21,062 bases of DNA from Kalaharituber pfeilii (taxonomy: Eukaryota > Ascomycota > Pezizomycetes > Pezizales > Pezizaceae): positions 1-21,062 of the forward strand of contig WHUZ01000236.1 of assembly GCA_015179045.1 (NCBI GenBank), read 5' to 3'. Under the pieces are notes generated by a model. It ran no database searches, was not told where the DNA came from, and saw only the letters and a list, made by a program, of their open reading frames with translations. Each line of letters begins with the position of its first letter. Positions within the stretch are counted from its first letter, which is position 1. Positions 8,005 through 16,969 of the stretch are shown here, one piece after another. Both the position numbers and the translations under genes were made by a program.

Positions 8005-8333
8005 TAGTGTTCACATCGGTGTGAGTTGAGTCAGTATAAGCCTTCAATAAAATTCCTCCAACCCTACTATAAACTCACTCAGGAACCGAGTAGTAGTTGT
8101 ATAGTATTACTCGACTCAGTCACACTGCATATACAACTCATACTGGCTCACTCAGCAGCCGAGTACCAGTTGTATATTATCACACCGACTCAGTCCTGCC
8201 ATACATACAACTTATACCAGCTCACTCAGTAGCCGAGTTGGGTATGTTTTACAGTGTGACAAACTGGCTCAACTTGAACTCACTCAGAAAAACTGACTCA
8301 CAACTCACACTGAATGTGAATGCTACTAGCAGC
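7997..8333. mobile_element. hAT-like MITE in element A, 8-bp target duplication
   Basis: The element is 8005-8325 (321 bp). The left end TAGTGTTCACATCGGTGTGA matches the reverse complement of the right end, TAGCATTCACATTCAGTGTG, and the similarity runs on to GAGTCAGT (8030-8037 and 8292-8299), giving inverted ends of ~30 bp. Flanks are CCAGCAGC (7997-8004) and CTAGCAGC (8326-8333), an 8-bp target duplication with one C-to-T change in CpA context. Length of the duplication and the (C/T)AGTGTTCAC end are typical of hAT transposons. Inside are tandem ~74-bp units starting with CTCACTCAG at 8074, 8147 and 8221, and a partial one at 8279. There is no transposase; it must have been moved in trans. 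Confidence 0.82.
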
Positions 8334-8700
8334 TGAGGATCGGCTAAATAGAATGACTATAGTATATAACCAAATACACGATACTCTCAAAAATTAATAA
8401 TCACAGATCAAAACCCTTTGCTGAAAAATTTTGACAATTCCAAGTAGGGAACCAAGTGCTTGTTGACCAATGAAATCTTCGGGTAATAACTGGCAACAAC
8501 TGAATACTCACCAATAAATATATTAGTTCCTCTGAGGTAAAGAGTCATTAGTCACCATACATACGAACTTCAGCTATCAAAAAAGACCTACAATTGTATA
8601 ATGTCATCTACATCAGCCATTGAGAAAGACTTGCAATTGCATAACATCATCCACTTCAGCCTCCTTAAGCCCTTTCAAAGTTGAGATGACAACTCGGACT
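8334..8700 (+). pseudogene. Element A integrase C-terminal part
   Basis: Sequence resumes after the MITE. KFLTIPSRE-like text near 8425-8470, read as QFQVGNQVLVDQ with TGA next, matches the FKVGDKVWLSxxNIR segment of the integrase C terminus. Further on, QLHNIIHFSLLKPF (8635-8678) matches the MKIHPVFHVSLLxPY block, and a 5' neighbour copy of the same block (8588-8626) is a tandem duplication of ~47 bp: GACCTACAATTGTATAATGT and GACTTGCAATTGCATAACAT. Several stops are present. Confidence 0.75.
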
Positions 8701-8711
8701 TTGATAGTGAA

Positions 8712-8880
8712 GAAAGACTCTATAATATCGACTATATTATTGATAGCTATAAGGTATGGGACTAGGCTAAATATCGAATCTATTAGCAGGGGTATAATAA
8801 AGATGACGATATATGGAAGCCTATTGGCAACCTATAATGCTCGTTGGAGAACACTATGAGAGAATACCTATGAAAGCCAA
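8712..8880 (+). pseudogene. Element A chromodomain remnant
   Basis: The frame reading LYNIDYIIDSYKVWD, a stop, then YRIY, a stop, QGYNKDDDIWKPIGNL, a stop, then ENTMREYL matches the chromodomain consensus YEVExILDSR, LxYLVKWxGYxxEEDTWEPxxNL and LxxEF. The aromatic Tyr near the start and the Trp in DIWKP are retained; the KW of the VKW motif is destroyed. Chromodomains at the C terminus of integrase define chromoviruses and target insertion to heterochromatin. Confidence 0.88.
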
Positions 8881-9230
8881 AGGACCTAAGTCTCAGAGTG
8901 GGTAATAAAATGTTCCAAGTAATAAGTATTATATTGGATAAAGGTTTAGCTATGTAGGCTAAAACCTTATATGAGCAGTTATACCTTCCATGCACTTAAG
9001 ATTTTCCTACTAGGTTTTTACTCAAGAAGTAGTTTAATGGCTAATGCTTATGAAAACTATTATTCATGCAGGACATATTAGTCTTACCATCAGCTACCAA
9101 TGGGTTTTGATGATAATAGTACTTAGTGTATAGGGTATGCCGACACTCTTAGCTGTCACACACATTCCAATCTAATAGGTTTTTGGATCAGTTTAGATAC
9201 TTTTCAGGGCAAAAAAGCACTAAAATAGGG
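8881..9230 (+). other. Element A 3' region and polypurine tract
   Basis: There is no recognised domain. The segment TTTTCCTACTAGGTTTTTAC followed by AGTTTAATGGCT at 9003-9044 resembles TTTTCCTACTAAGTTTTGTC with GGTTTTTAATGGCT at 15344-15385 in element B, so the distal 3' region is shared between the two families. The last bases, AAAATAGGG (9222-9230), are purine-rich and directly precede the 3' LTR, as expected for the plus-strand priming tract. Confidence 0.6.
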
Positions 9231-9711
9231 TGTAATATTATGGCTAAGGTAAGGCTTAGGGAAAACATCTAGAACCCCTACCTAAATCACTATAAGGTGT
9301 ATACTGAAGATGTGACTGATCACCACTAGGCAATGCAGAGATTCATATTGGCTCATAGACTGGCAGGTAGCTAATGAAGGATGTATCAAGTAGAAAATCA
9401 TATGATAGTATTACACAGCACTTACCAATTTGTTATTAATATATACATATGTATTAATTACTTCTAATACATGTTTTACTACATGTCTTTATCTATAATC
9501 ATCATGTTATTGTCATATCATATTGACAGCTAGGAAGTCTATATAAATGGGCTAAATAGATAGCTAGAAGAAATTAAGACACTAGCAGTATTCTAAGTTG
9601 AACTCTCACTTAATGCTCTTGCATAACCTTTTGCCGTCCACTTCACTACTTTCGTGAACCCGAAGTCACTTCAGTACTATTCTTGCGAGCCCAGGGATGC
9701 CTATGCTAACA
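9231..9711 (+). repeat. Element A 3' LTR
   Basis: It starts TGTAATATTATGGCTAAGG, ends ATGCTAACA and is followed by the target duplication AGTAG (9712-9716). It is five bases longer than the 5' LTR because of extra AATAT near the start. TATATAAA is at 9540-9547 and the 8-mer AGCAGTAT lies 46 bp further, before TCTAAG. Differences from the 5' LTR are dominated by transitions in both directions, as if each copy was mutated independently. Confidence 0.95.
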
Positions 9712-9716
9712 AGTAG

Positions 9717-9953
9717 TATGTCTTGTGATAAATAGGTAAAGCTCTTATAAACTATCTTCAATATCAAAGACTAAATAAAAGCATAAGCCTATAGTCAGGA
9801 CATTATAGAATATTATCTTGAGTATAATTATAGTAAATTAAGTTGTTAAGGTCAAGGTAAGAGATCTACTGACACTGAGCTATATGGCTTATATTCTTTT
9901 AAGAAATAAAAGAATAATAGCTAACTATTATGTGTCACTGCCAGGCACTTCAA
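9717..9953. other. Flank between element A and LTR C
   Basis: This is the continuation of the DNA into which A inserted (compare 3277-3460). AT-rich; no gene, repeat or motif recognised. Confidence 0.4.
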
Positions 9954-10537
9954 TGTTGCTAAGCGGTAGCGGTCCGGTATATATGGTATGGCTAAAGGTA
10001 AGCAACGAAGAAGAGCACGTGAAAGGTACATGACAAATGTAGAGTTTGAGTAAAACTTAGGATACTGCTAATGTCTTAATTCTTTCTAACTAATGGCGGA
10101 AGCTGGGCCTTATATATTAAGTACCTATCATACATGACTCATCAATATTTAATAATATAACTATAACATGATAACACCATCTCATAAAATAGATAAGTAA
10201 ATATAGAAATAGTAACATAATAGAAACATATGTTAGTGCAGATTCCCTTTCCAAAACTAATAAGCAAGCGAAGTGTTATCTATATTGTAACTGTGTATTA
10301 TTAGTAAAGGTATTGTAAGTGGTACTGGTTGCAATGTAAGCAACATAACCGGCACCATAAGCAACATGCATATATTAGTGTAGTGTACATATAAGAACCA
10401 ACATACACATCTGTAAGGTAACCACCGAACAACTAAAGTGTACTACAGCTCACCTAGTATTAATCAGATATATCTTATCATGGTACGGTAATAGTACCTT
10501 CCCAATATTTAGTAAGTCTTTACCTTTAGCCATAACA
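9954..10537 (-). repeat. Solo LTR C, minus strand
   Basis: On the minus strand it starts TGTTATGGCTAAAGGTAAAG and ends GCTTAGCAACA, so it has TGTT...AACA ends like the A LTR. It has the same core: TATATAAGG on the minus strand (10109-10117), then AGCAGTAT 48 bp further, directly followed by CCTAAG. The sequence after its 3' end does not resemble the TTACACTRCTC primer site of A and B, so it is a solo or 3' LTR. No 5-bp target duplication was found, perhaps because element B lies against its left end. Related to but distinct from A and B. Confidence 0.75.
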
Positions 10538-10551
10538 TTATGGCTAAGGTA
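10521..10551. repeat. Palindrome at head-to-head LTR junction
   Basis: TACCTTTAGCCATAA (10521-10535), then CA, then TTATGGCTAAGGTA (10538-10551) form a near-perfect inverted repeat with one extra T in the left arm. It is produced by LTR C and LTR B1 meeting start to start, since both begin with a TTATGGCTAAGG-type sequence. Confidence 0.85.
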
Positions 10552-11273
10552 GAAACTTGCCTACTACTGTGGCAAGGGGAAAGGGTTCCACTACTAATTA
10601 GCTGCTATGGCTAAAGAAAAAGACTTACCTGCTAAGGAAATAATACTGACTCTACAATTGAAGATAAGACTAATACTCATTAACTAGACTGATTACCTGT
10701 TAGGCTTAGCTATTGATTCTTGCATTGTTTAGATAGGATGGTACTATAGAAGGGTATGTCCTCCAGAATACAGCTTGATATATATACTCGAGTTATAGAA
10801 GCTTTATTTTTATATACACATCTATTAGTATATTTATTATCTTTATTCTGTACTATTTTTGCATGTTTTTGTTACATGTGCCTATTACTATCTATATTGG
10901 CATTGATCAGGAATCATCGTGTTGCCAACTAATTATTCATTTGTTGACTCCTCATGTATAGCTGTACTGAAGTCTATATAAGTACTAGCTAGTGATAGCA
11001 TAATTAGAAGAATCAAGATATAAGTAGTATCCTAAGTCCTCTATAACTCTGAATCTATTATTGCATTATTATATCTATAAATCACTCTATTCTGCTGCAT
11101 ACTCCTCATTAAGTAGCTGCCCTTCCAGTCTATCGTATACACTTCCATAGCTATTCTGACTCACTATATTTACACTTCTAGGACAATGGTGGCACTGCTA
11201 TTTTCCTTACCATAGCTATAACATCTGGTTCCTTCCAGCATCTACTCGAGCTGAGCATCTCATGCCCATAACA
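10533..11273 (+). repeat. Element B 5' LTR
   Basis: It starts near TAACATTATGGCTAAGGTAG and ends GCCCATAACA. It aligns along its length with 15565-16312 and 17423-18164. TATATAAG is at 10975-10982, in AGTCTATATAAG context. AGTAGTAT lies 48 bp further on, before CCTAAG. The exact first base cannot be fixed because the start overlaps the end of LTR C. Confidence 0.9.
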
Positions 11274-11284
11274 TTACACTACTC
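11274..11284 (+). promoter_or_regulatory. Probable primer binding site of element B
   Basis: TTACACTACTC directly follows the 5' LTR. The reverse complement contains AGTAGTGT, which pairs with the B LTR 8-mer before CCTAAG (AGTAGTAT at 11023, AGTGGTGT at 16056, AGTGGTAT at 17914), allowing for G-to-A changes. It is the counterpart of the site in element A. Confidence 0.5.
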
Positions 11285-12790
11285 CTTCTTCACCTACTAC
11301 CCCACCTTCATAATGTCAATACTAGAAGGCTTATCTACTGTCTCCTATTCTTTGAGGACCTCTTTCTAGAGATATTACCAACCTCTATAATAAGCAAGTA
11401 TTCCAAGATAATGTATCTACTCCTCTCTCTCAGAAGAACTATAAAACATAATAACCTAGGTCTAAAAAGCTTTCTTTCAAAGCATCTCCTCTACCAGATA
11501 CTGATAGTACAGTTTTTTCTACAACCTATAAATTTTTCCTGACCTGAGTCAGTAAATTATACAGTGCACTAAAACCTGATACTAGAGGACCTTCTTTATT
11601 AAGTATTGATAGTACGGATACTCCTCTTCCTCATGCCCTGCCTCACAGTTCTCATCAAGTATGAGACTCTATACCTCTTTATTTTCCCTATAAGTCAGGT
11701 ACTATTATGGAAGCTTTCTTTCTTCCTCCACCTCTTCGTTTTCTCCATAAGGCAATTATTGCTATAGAATCTTTCTCCTGCTTGTATATGTTCTTGCAAC
11801 TCCTGCCGAGCTTGAGATTCGATGCTTTCTCCTTCTCCTCTATTAATTGATACTATAAGGGCTTCTCTACCTCCGATGAAAATTCCTCTCTCTGGAAAAG
11901 TTTAATAGACATGCAAAAGAGTTTGATAACTTTCTTTTTCTAGTCCAACAATAGACTGGGAGTTCTAAAATTACTACTGACAATAAAACCTCTTGCTTGA
12001 AAAAGCCATGCCCTTATATTTTCTATCAGAACCCCTTAGCATTATATGCTGCAGCTCTCACTCTGCTACATATAACCTTCTAGAACTCTTCAGCCATTGC
12101 TGAGGCTGCTCGAAATATTTGGACACAAGCAGTAGAATAGAACGCAGCATTTCTTAACTGAAATCAATGAAGTATTAGTACAATGACGTAGTAAAAAACT
12201 TCTGACCCTGTCCTCATTTCTGATGTCTCTGCCAGTATTCGAAAGATATTCAAAATCTTTTAGTAGGTCATTTTGATTGTCAAAGCAACTAGAACTAATA
12301 GAAGTTTCTATTGCTGATGCTCTAGGAAAGCCTACAAATAAGTACTCTACTCTCTGTACTACTATAATGAATATTATCTCTGTTAGCAGCAGCTCTATAA
12401 TATAGCTACCTCTACCTTCGAAAAATAAGAAGAGTGATAATATACCTGAAGAACTGACTCAGAAAAGGCAACTGATATATTAGGTACAAGATTATATCAT
12501 ACTGTGAAAAAAAGTGGTAAAAACCTAATCAAAGTCAAAGAAGGAAGATAAAGAGGAAGTAAAATTATGAATCTACTTTCTCCACTAGCTCCAAAAAGAC
12601 GAAGACAGACTCTAGCCATCTTATAGGCTATCAATGGATTTGAGAGGATCACTAAAGTATCTAACTTGGAGTGGATGGAGACCTTGCTCAGTATGGCTAT
12701 TATAGACCATGTAGCTCCTGCACCGATTGTTTCTTTGGTAGACTAGGTAAGAAGTTAATGATGAGGTTATGAAGTAAGATCTGTAATTAT
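11285..12790 (+). pseudogene. Element B gag region, broken
   Basis: By position this is the gag region of B. The text is Ser/Thr/Pro/Leu-rich in its first 600 bp, for example around 11480-11660, with few stops in one plus-strand frame; later parts have many stops. No capsid or CCHC zinc-knuckle motif can be named. The same sequence occurs inverted at 18540-20275, which supports that it is part of the element and not foreign. The opposite strand also has long stop-poor stretches, so the coding strand is inferred only from the orientation of RT downstream. Confidence 0.5.
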
Positions 12791-13188
12791 CAAGATTCTT
12801 GTGAATCTTTCATTTTTGTTTTTATTTTCACTTTTGTTTTCATTTTCTGGTATTCCAGTTCCCAATTCTGTTTCCTTGGCTTTAGATTATATGCCTTCTA
12901 TTAGCAATCTGGGAAAATCTAATAAGGCATTCATTGTTTTTATATCATCTTCTGTTCTGAACTTCTGCTAGACAGTTAAGTAATTTGTTTTTGATTTTGA
13001 TGCTAAAGCTATAGATATTAGCGAATGTATTATTATATAGCATGTTGATACTCCTTGCACTTATGATTGAGTTGCTTTTGGTTTTTCTAATAATCTCCTT
13101 AAAAAGGATGATATTTCATTGATTAATATATGTAAGTACTAGTACTCATAATATGTTAATATTTTGTTCTGAAGAACCGGTATGCTGC
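12791..13188 (+). other. Element B region between gag and RT
   Basis: The protease should be here; no active-site motif is visible. A T-rich run at 12808-12855 contains repeated TTTTTATTTTCA / TTTTGTTTTCA blocks, in the same position as the pyrimidine-rich tandem tract of element A. Downstream, one frame from about 12870 reads nearly open with TAG only at probable Gln positions up to about 13140. This part is duplicated within the inverted copy (18417-18490 and 18562-18640). Confidence 0.5.
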
Positions 13189-13720
13189 TTACCTCCTCAC
13201 CAAAGCCGGAATCATATAATCCTTTTCGAGAATTTATATATAAAGCCTCCTTATAGTCTAGTATACCTAGAAAGAAGATGAGGCTCTTTAAAGGTATATT
13301 GTTGAATATCTACTAGTAGGGAAGATACAAAAGTTAAGGTTAAAAGTAGCTTCATCGATTTTTTTAGAAGTTAGATAGGTCCCTCCAACTATACATTGAT
13401 TATAAGAGTACTAAACAAACTTACCACTTTGAACAAATACTCTTTACCCTTAACATTAGAACTCTCCAAAGAAAACTCAAAGTAGTAAATAGTTTATAAA
13501 GCTCAATTCCAATAATGGCTAAAACCTCCTGTGAATTAAGTCAAGTGATAAACGACAGCTGTCAAATACAGCCAATGGCTTATTTGAAGTACTCAGTCAT
13601 ACCTCTTTGACTCATTAATATATCTACCTCCTTTAAAGAGATGATGGATAAGATTCCTACTTGCATTAGTAAAGTTATTTGGTACTAGGACTCTTAATCT
13701 ATAAAGGCAAGTCAAAATAA
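13189..13720 (+). pseudogene. Element B reverse transcriptase remnant
   Basis: LPPHQSRNHIILFEN from 13189 followed by KPPYSLVYL matches LPPHRPxDHxIELE and KPPYxPxYxLS. LNKLTTLNKYSLPL (from 13411) matches LNxLTxxNRYPLPLI. FIKLNSNNG followed by TAA (from 13493) matches FTKLDLxxAYN; the first catalytic Asp codon has become AAT (13505-13507). KYSVIPL then a stop, and TSFKEMMDKI (13586-13653), match EYxVMPFGLTNAPxxFQxxMDxIL. At least three frameshifts separate the blocks. A YLDD motif is not recognisable near 13680. Confidence 0.88.
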
Positions 13721-14050
13721 GACTATAAAAGAATAGTGGAAGAGTGCTTTCCAAGATTGAGCAAATATAGGCTCATAGTACAAGTTCTATATGTACAAAA
13801 CTATGTTCCTTGGTTATTTTATTATTAGCCTTAAGATTAAGATGCACACATTCAAACTCTCTACTATTTGTGACTGGCCACAACCAATTAATAAAGGTAC
13901 AAGCCTTTCTACACTTTGCAAACTGCTGCTGCCAATTCATCCTCAACTATTACTACCAATTTAATTTATTCTGCTACAACTTAACTACTTACAAGTCTTA
14001 ACCAGAGACATACCCTTTATTTAGGGGGGCAGAGCAGTAAGCTACTTTTA
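13721..14050 (+). pseudogene. Element B RT C-terminal connection
   Basis: MFLGYFIISLKIKM (from 13804) and CDWPQPI (13872) match the FLGxxxSxxGIxMDPxKVxxIxDWPxP block. In the next frame VQAFLHFANCCCQFI (13891-13935) matches VQxFLGFANFYRRFI, and LTTYKS ends at a stop inside the LTxLTxK motif. This explains the 63-codon open frame at 13810-14001, which is composed of two out-of-frame pieces of the same protein. Confidence 0.85.
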
Positions 14051-14109
14051 TGGAACTCTAAGATAAGTTTCTTAGTACCTCTATACTGTGATAGTTTGAT
14101 TGATCCCTA

Positions 14110-14470
14110 CTAATAATTATGAAACTGACTGCTCAGACCAGGCACTTGCTGGTGTCTTAAGCTTAAGAATAATATTACTACTCTTTATCCCTATATAAAC
14201 CACTCCTGAATACTGACCTCTGCTAAACAAAACTACCTCTATCTATGATAACAAACTCTTAGCAATCTTTGATTATATAAATAGAAGATAGAGCTATTGG
14301 GAATTAAGTTTACTATCTTTACTAACTACTATGCACTTCACTACCAAATAACACCTCAACAACCAGCAACCTAACTGGAGCCAGAAACTCTATGAATTCA
14401 ATTATGTCAGCCTAATGACAAAGCAGATGCTCTCTCTTGAACTGGTGAAGTGCAAGACATATAAACTAAT
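14110..14470 (+). pseudogene. Element B RNase H remnant
   Basis: ETDCSDQALAGVLS (from 14121) matches the ETDASDxALGxVLSQ motif, with the catalytic Asp kept. LLNKTTSIYDNKLLAIFDYI (14221-14280) matches LxxAExNYxxxxKELLAIVxAF, with the catalytic Glu position replaced. TMHFTTK and the LNNQQ piece (14329-14365) match the THKNLxYFTTxKxLNRRQ region, and LYEFNY (14389) matches LxxFxFxI. Stops are few here, and the domain is short but complete in order. Confidence 0.85.
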
Positions 14471-14589
14471 ATTCCTAGAGTTAACTGTAACAAATAGGTA
14501 AGGAATAATGATAAGCTAGGTACCTGAATAGTATTGACTACAAGTCATTATGAGAATAATGACACCATAATAGTAATGTAGCTCGATAC

Positions 14590-15090
14590 TGGGGTATGCA
14601 TCAGACTCCTCTCTCAGAACTTCTACTGGGACAGCTGGGAAAAACCAAGTAGCCGATTATATTGCTGATTGTGCAGCCTACTTGAAGGCCAAAGCTGACT
14701 GATATCTGAGGCAAACTAGACTTATGCCAATATCTACTAGTAGGAAGCCTTGAGGAGATAGTTATAGACTTTGTTAAAAAACTACTAAGAGCTTTAATGC
14801 TATTTCAGTTGTGATAAACTAGTTTACTAAAATGTAGTACTATATTATATACCAGTAAAAAATACTTAGACAACTAGAAATATCGCCAATGCCTTCAATA
14901 ATATTTATAGGCAATTTGGTCTACTCTACTATATTACTATAGATCACAATTCACTTTAGCCCTTCAAAAAGATATTATGTCTGAATTCGATGCAGAACTC
15001 TAACTCTGTACTACTTACTACCTTCAAACTAATAGAGTCTCTGATATGGAATGTCTGGTATTACAGAGAGTATATAATACAGACTTCTAA
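14590..15090 (+). pseudogene. Element B integrase remnant
   Basis: CAAYLKAKAD (14669-14698) lies where CxxCQRxKxDRH is expected and RQTRLMPI follows. VIDFVKKLL (14761-14787) matches the MDFVxxLP block and keeps the first catalytic Asp (GAC 14767). SFNAISVVIN, a TAG, then FTKM (14791-14832) matches the GFDAIxVVVDRFTKM block in another frame. IYRQFGLLYYITIDHNS (14899-14955) matches the LHGLPxxIxSDRDSQF block. The HPQTDG segment and catalytic Glu region are not recognisable, consistent with a deletion before the chromodomain. Confidence 0.82.
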
Positions 15091-15229
15091 ATAGTATCTT
15101 TATATCTTCTATGACTGAACTATGGTAGAGATGATGAGATTTGGAAAACAGTTGAGAATCTTTATAGATTGTTAGAATCTGTCAGAGAGTTCTATAATCA
15201 ATATCTAAAGAAGCCTTCAGGACTCTAAG
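15091..15229 (+). pseudogene. Element B chromodomain remnant
   Basis: YGRDDEIWKTVENL (from 15121) then REFYNQY in the same frame matches GYxxxEDTWEPxENL and xEFHxxYP. Immediately upstream, LL, a TGA, then LN fits the KWLxY part, so a Trp codon became TGA. The N-terminal strand of the domain is degraded. The same block recurs at 16976 in the truncated copy. Confidence 0.88.
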
Positions 15230-15564
15230 GTTCAATAAAGTATTAATACTTATAGAACAGAGCATATTGCATAAATGAGAATTCTATGCAGCCATGCTAC
15301 TTAGATAGTTCATTAATATGAGTATCTTTTCCTTATGAAGACTTTTTCCTACTAAGTTTTGTCTTTGAGAAGGTTTTTAATGGCTCACTAATAATAAATA
15401 AAAAATATACTAGTCTCACTATTGGCTATGAGCAACTACGGTTCAGCTCATGTGTTACCTTGCATATAAGGTACGTTGATAGCTAAAGTATGAGACCTAT
15501 AATCCTAATTAGTTTAGTTTTCTATTAGTAATTATTACTTGGGACGAGTATCCTAAATGGAGGA
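15230..15564 (+). other. Element B 3' region and polypurine tract
   Basis: There is no conserved domain. A plus-strand reading FFLLSFVFEKVFNG at 15340 has a counterpart in element A (9003-9044). The tract AAATGGAGGA (15555-15564) is purine-only except one T, and precedes the 3' LTR. The equivalent in the second copy is AAATAGGGAG (17413-17422). Confidence 0.65.
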
Positions 15565-16312
15565 GTAATATTATGGCTAAGGTAGAAACCTGCCTACTAC
15601 TGTAGTAAGGGACAAGAGTTCCACTACAAATTAGCTGCCATAGCTAAAGGTAAAGAATTACCTACCAAGGGGATAACGCTGACTCTGTAATCGAATATAA
15701 AACTAATACTGATTGACTAGACTGATTACCTATTAGGCTTGGCTGTTGATTCTCATATTATATAGATAGGGCAGTACTATAGAAGAGTGTGTTATCCAAA
15801 ATGTGGCTTAATGCATATACTCAAGTTATGGAAGCTTTATTTTTATATGTACATATATTAGTATATTCATCATCTTTGTTCTATACTATTTTTGTATACT
15901 TTTGTTACATATACCTATTACCACTAGTATTGGTATTAATAAAGAATTACTACATTGTCAGCCAATTATTTATTTGTTGATCCCTCATATATAGCTGTGC
16001 TGAAGTCTATATAAGCATCAACTAGTGATAGACTAGCTAGAAGAATCAAGATACAAGTGGTGTCCTAAGTTCTCTATAACTCTAAACTTATCATTTTATT
16101 ATTATGTCTATGAATTACTCTGCTCTACTGTATGCCCTCTGCTAAGTAGCTGCTCTTCTGGTCCACTGTATACACCTCTGTAGCTATTCTGACCTACTGT
16201 ATTTATACTTCTGGAATAATACCATAACTGTGGTTTTCTCCACCATAGCTATAATATCCAGTCTCTTCCAGTGTCTGCTGGAGCCGAGCACCTTATACTC
16301 GTAATACTAACA
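15565..16312 (+). repeat. Element B 3' LTR
   Basis: It starts GTAATATTATGGCTAAGGTA and ends TAATACTAACA. TATATAAG is at 16008-16015 and AGTGGTGT at 16056-16063 before CCTAAG. It aligns with 10533-11273 and 17423-18164; differences are mainly transitions. Confidence 0.92.
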
Positions 16313-16964
16313 GGCATTTAAAATGTATGCTCTAAGAAGGGGAGTACTATTATAGGCATAATCATTCTCATACTATAATACTGTCTTATTAAAGTATTAT
16401 TGAGAGGTACTATAAACTATAAGACCTATTAGTCGTGTATTTAGCTAACCTAATACTAGTTAGGCTAGTAGTAGTAGAGCTTTTTTAGTTAAGAAGTAAG
16501 CAGCTACTAAGATTAGCAATCTTAGTTACTCACTCTTTTAATAGTTTGTATTATACTAATTCTTTACTTATATAATAACCTTTAATATTAGTCTTTGTAT
16601 AGCAATTAGAGTTATGATAGTATTTTTAGATAAAGGCTTGCATTAGTGATTTTCAAGTTCTTATATTTGTTATTCTAAAATTTATTGTAAGAGTTACTTA
16701 AGAAGAAAGCCTATCACTTAATATTTTTCAGAGTTTGGCTTGATCTCTAGATTCCTTTCAAGCTGAATTTGTTAGTAGCTTTGAAGAACTATATTTTGTA
16801 TATATAGAAGCCTGACCCACTAGAGTTAGAAGGGCAAGAACTCAGAACTCAACTTTAACAAATATAAAGCTTTCTTACTACTATAACTACTTTATTTTTT
16901 ATAACTTATATTTAATTATATTTCATGACACAATTAATTATATAGTAAATAGCTTATTCCAACA
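16313..16964 (+). repeat. Possible 3' end and LTR of a different retrotransposon (E)
   Basis: CTAAGAAGGGGAG (16332-16344) resembles the purine-rich tract that precedes the 3' LTR of copia-type elements. The next ~620 bp (16345-16964) have an LTR-like layout: a TATA-like TGTATATATAG at 16798-16808 followed by GAAGCC, and an end reading TTCCAACA. It is not similar to LTRs A, B or C. No second copy exists in the window, and no target duplication was found, so this remains a suggestion. Confidence 0.4.
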
Positions 16965-16969
16965 TACCT

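Larger units (their letters stand above)
3461..9716 (+). mobile_element. Element A: complete but dead Ty3/gypsy chromovirus with 5-bp TSD
   Basis: The body 3466-9711 (6246 bp) is bounded by two LTRs of 476 and 481 bp and flanked by an exact 5-bp target duplication, AGTAG (3461-3465 and 9712-9716). The order inside is gag region, RT, RNase H, integrase, chromodomain, which is the Ty3/gypsy order. All coding parts carry stops, frameshifts and deletions: the first catalytic block of RT and a middle block of integrase are missing. It was further altered by a MITE at 8005-8325, a 24-bp minisatellite at 6954-7313 and several small tandem duplications. It looks less AT-rich than B, especially in the gag region, which suggests weaker or more recent mutation. 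Confidence 0.93.
10533..16312 (+). mobile_element. Element B: complete, heavily mutated Ty3/gypsy chromovirus
   Basis: Two LTRs of ~740 bp (10533-11273 and 15565-16312) enclose a gag-like region, RT, RNase H, integrase and chromodomain in Ty3/gypsy order. Stops and frameshifts occur throughout, many as TAG/TAA for Gln and TAG/TGA for Trp. The integrase-to-chromodomain stretch is shortened by deletions. The first bases of the 5' LTR are uncertain, because it touches LTR C. No convincing target duplication was found (GCCAT at 10529 versus GGCAT at 16313 is the closest candidate). Two further pieces of the same family follow at 16970-18164 and, inverted, at 18165-20275. Confidence 0.9.

Noticed and set aside
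8620..8859. A 79-codon plus-strand open frame and the 70-codon minus-strand one at 8783-8995
   Set aside because: They are other-frame shadows of the integrase tail and chromodomain of element A.
12700..12770. A possible CCHC zinc knuckle at the end of the B gag region
   Set aside because: Only two Cys codons are visible in one frame and the His and third Cys are missing.
10529..16317. GCCAT / GGCAT as a 5-bp target duplication for element B
   Set aside because: One mismatch is a transversion, not explained by RIP, and the LTR start is uncertain because of LTR C; kept only as a candidate.
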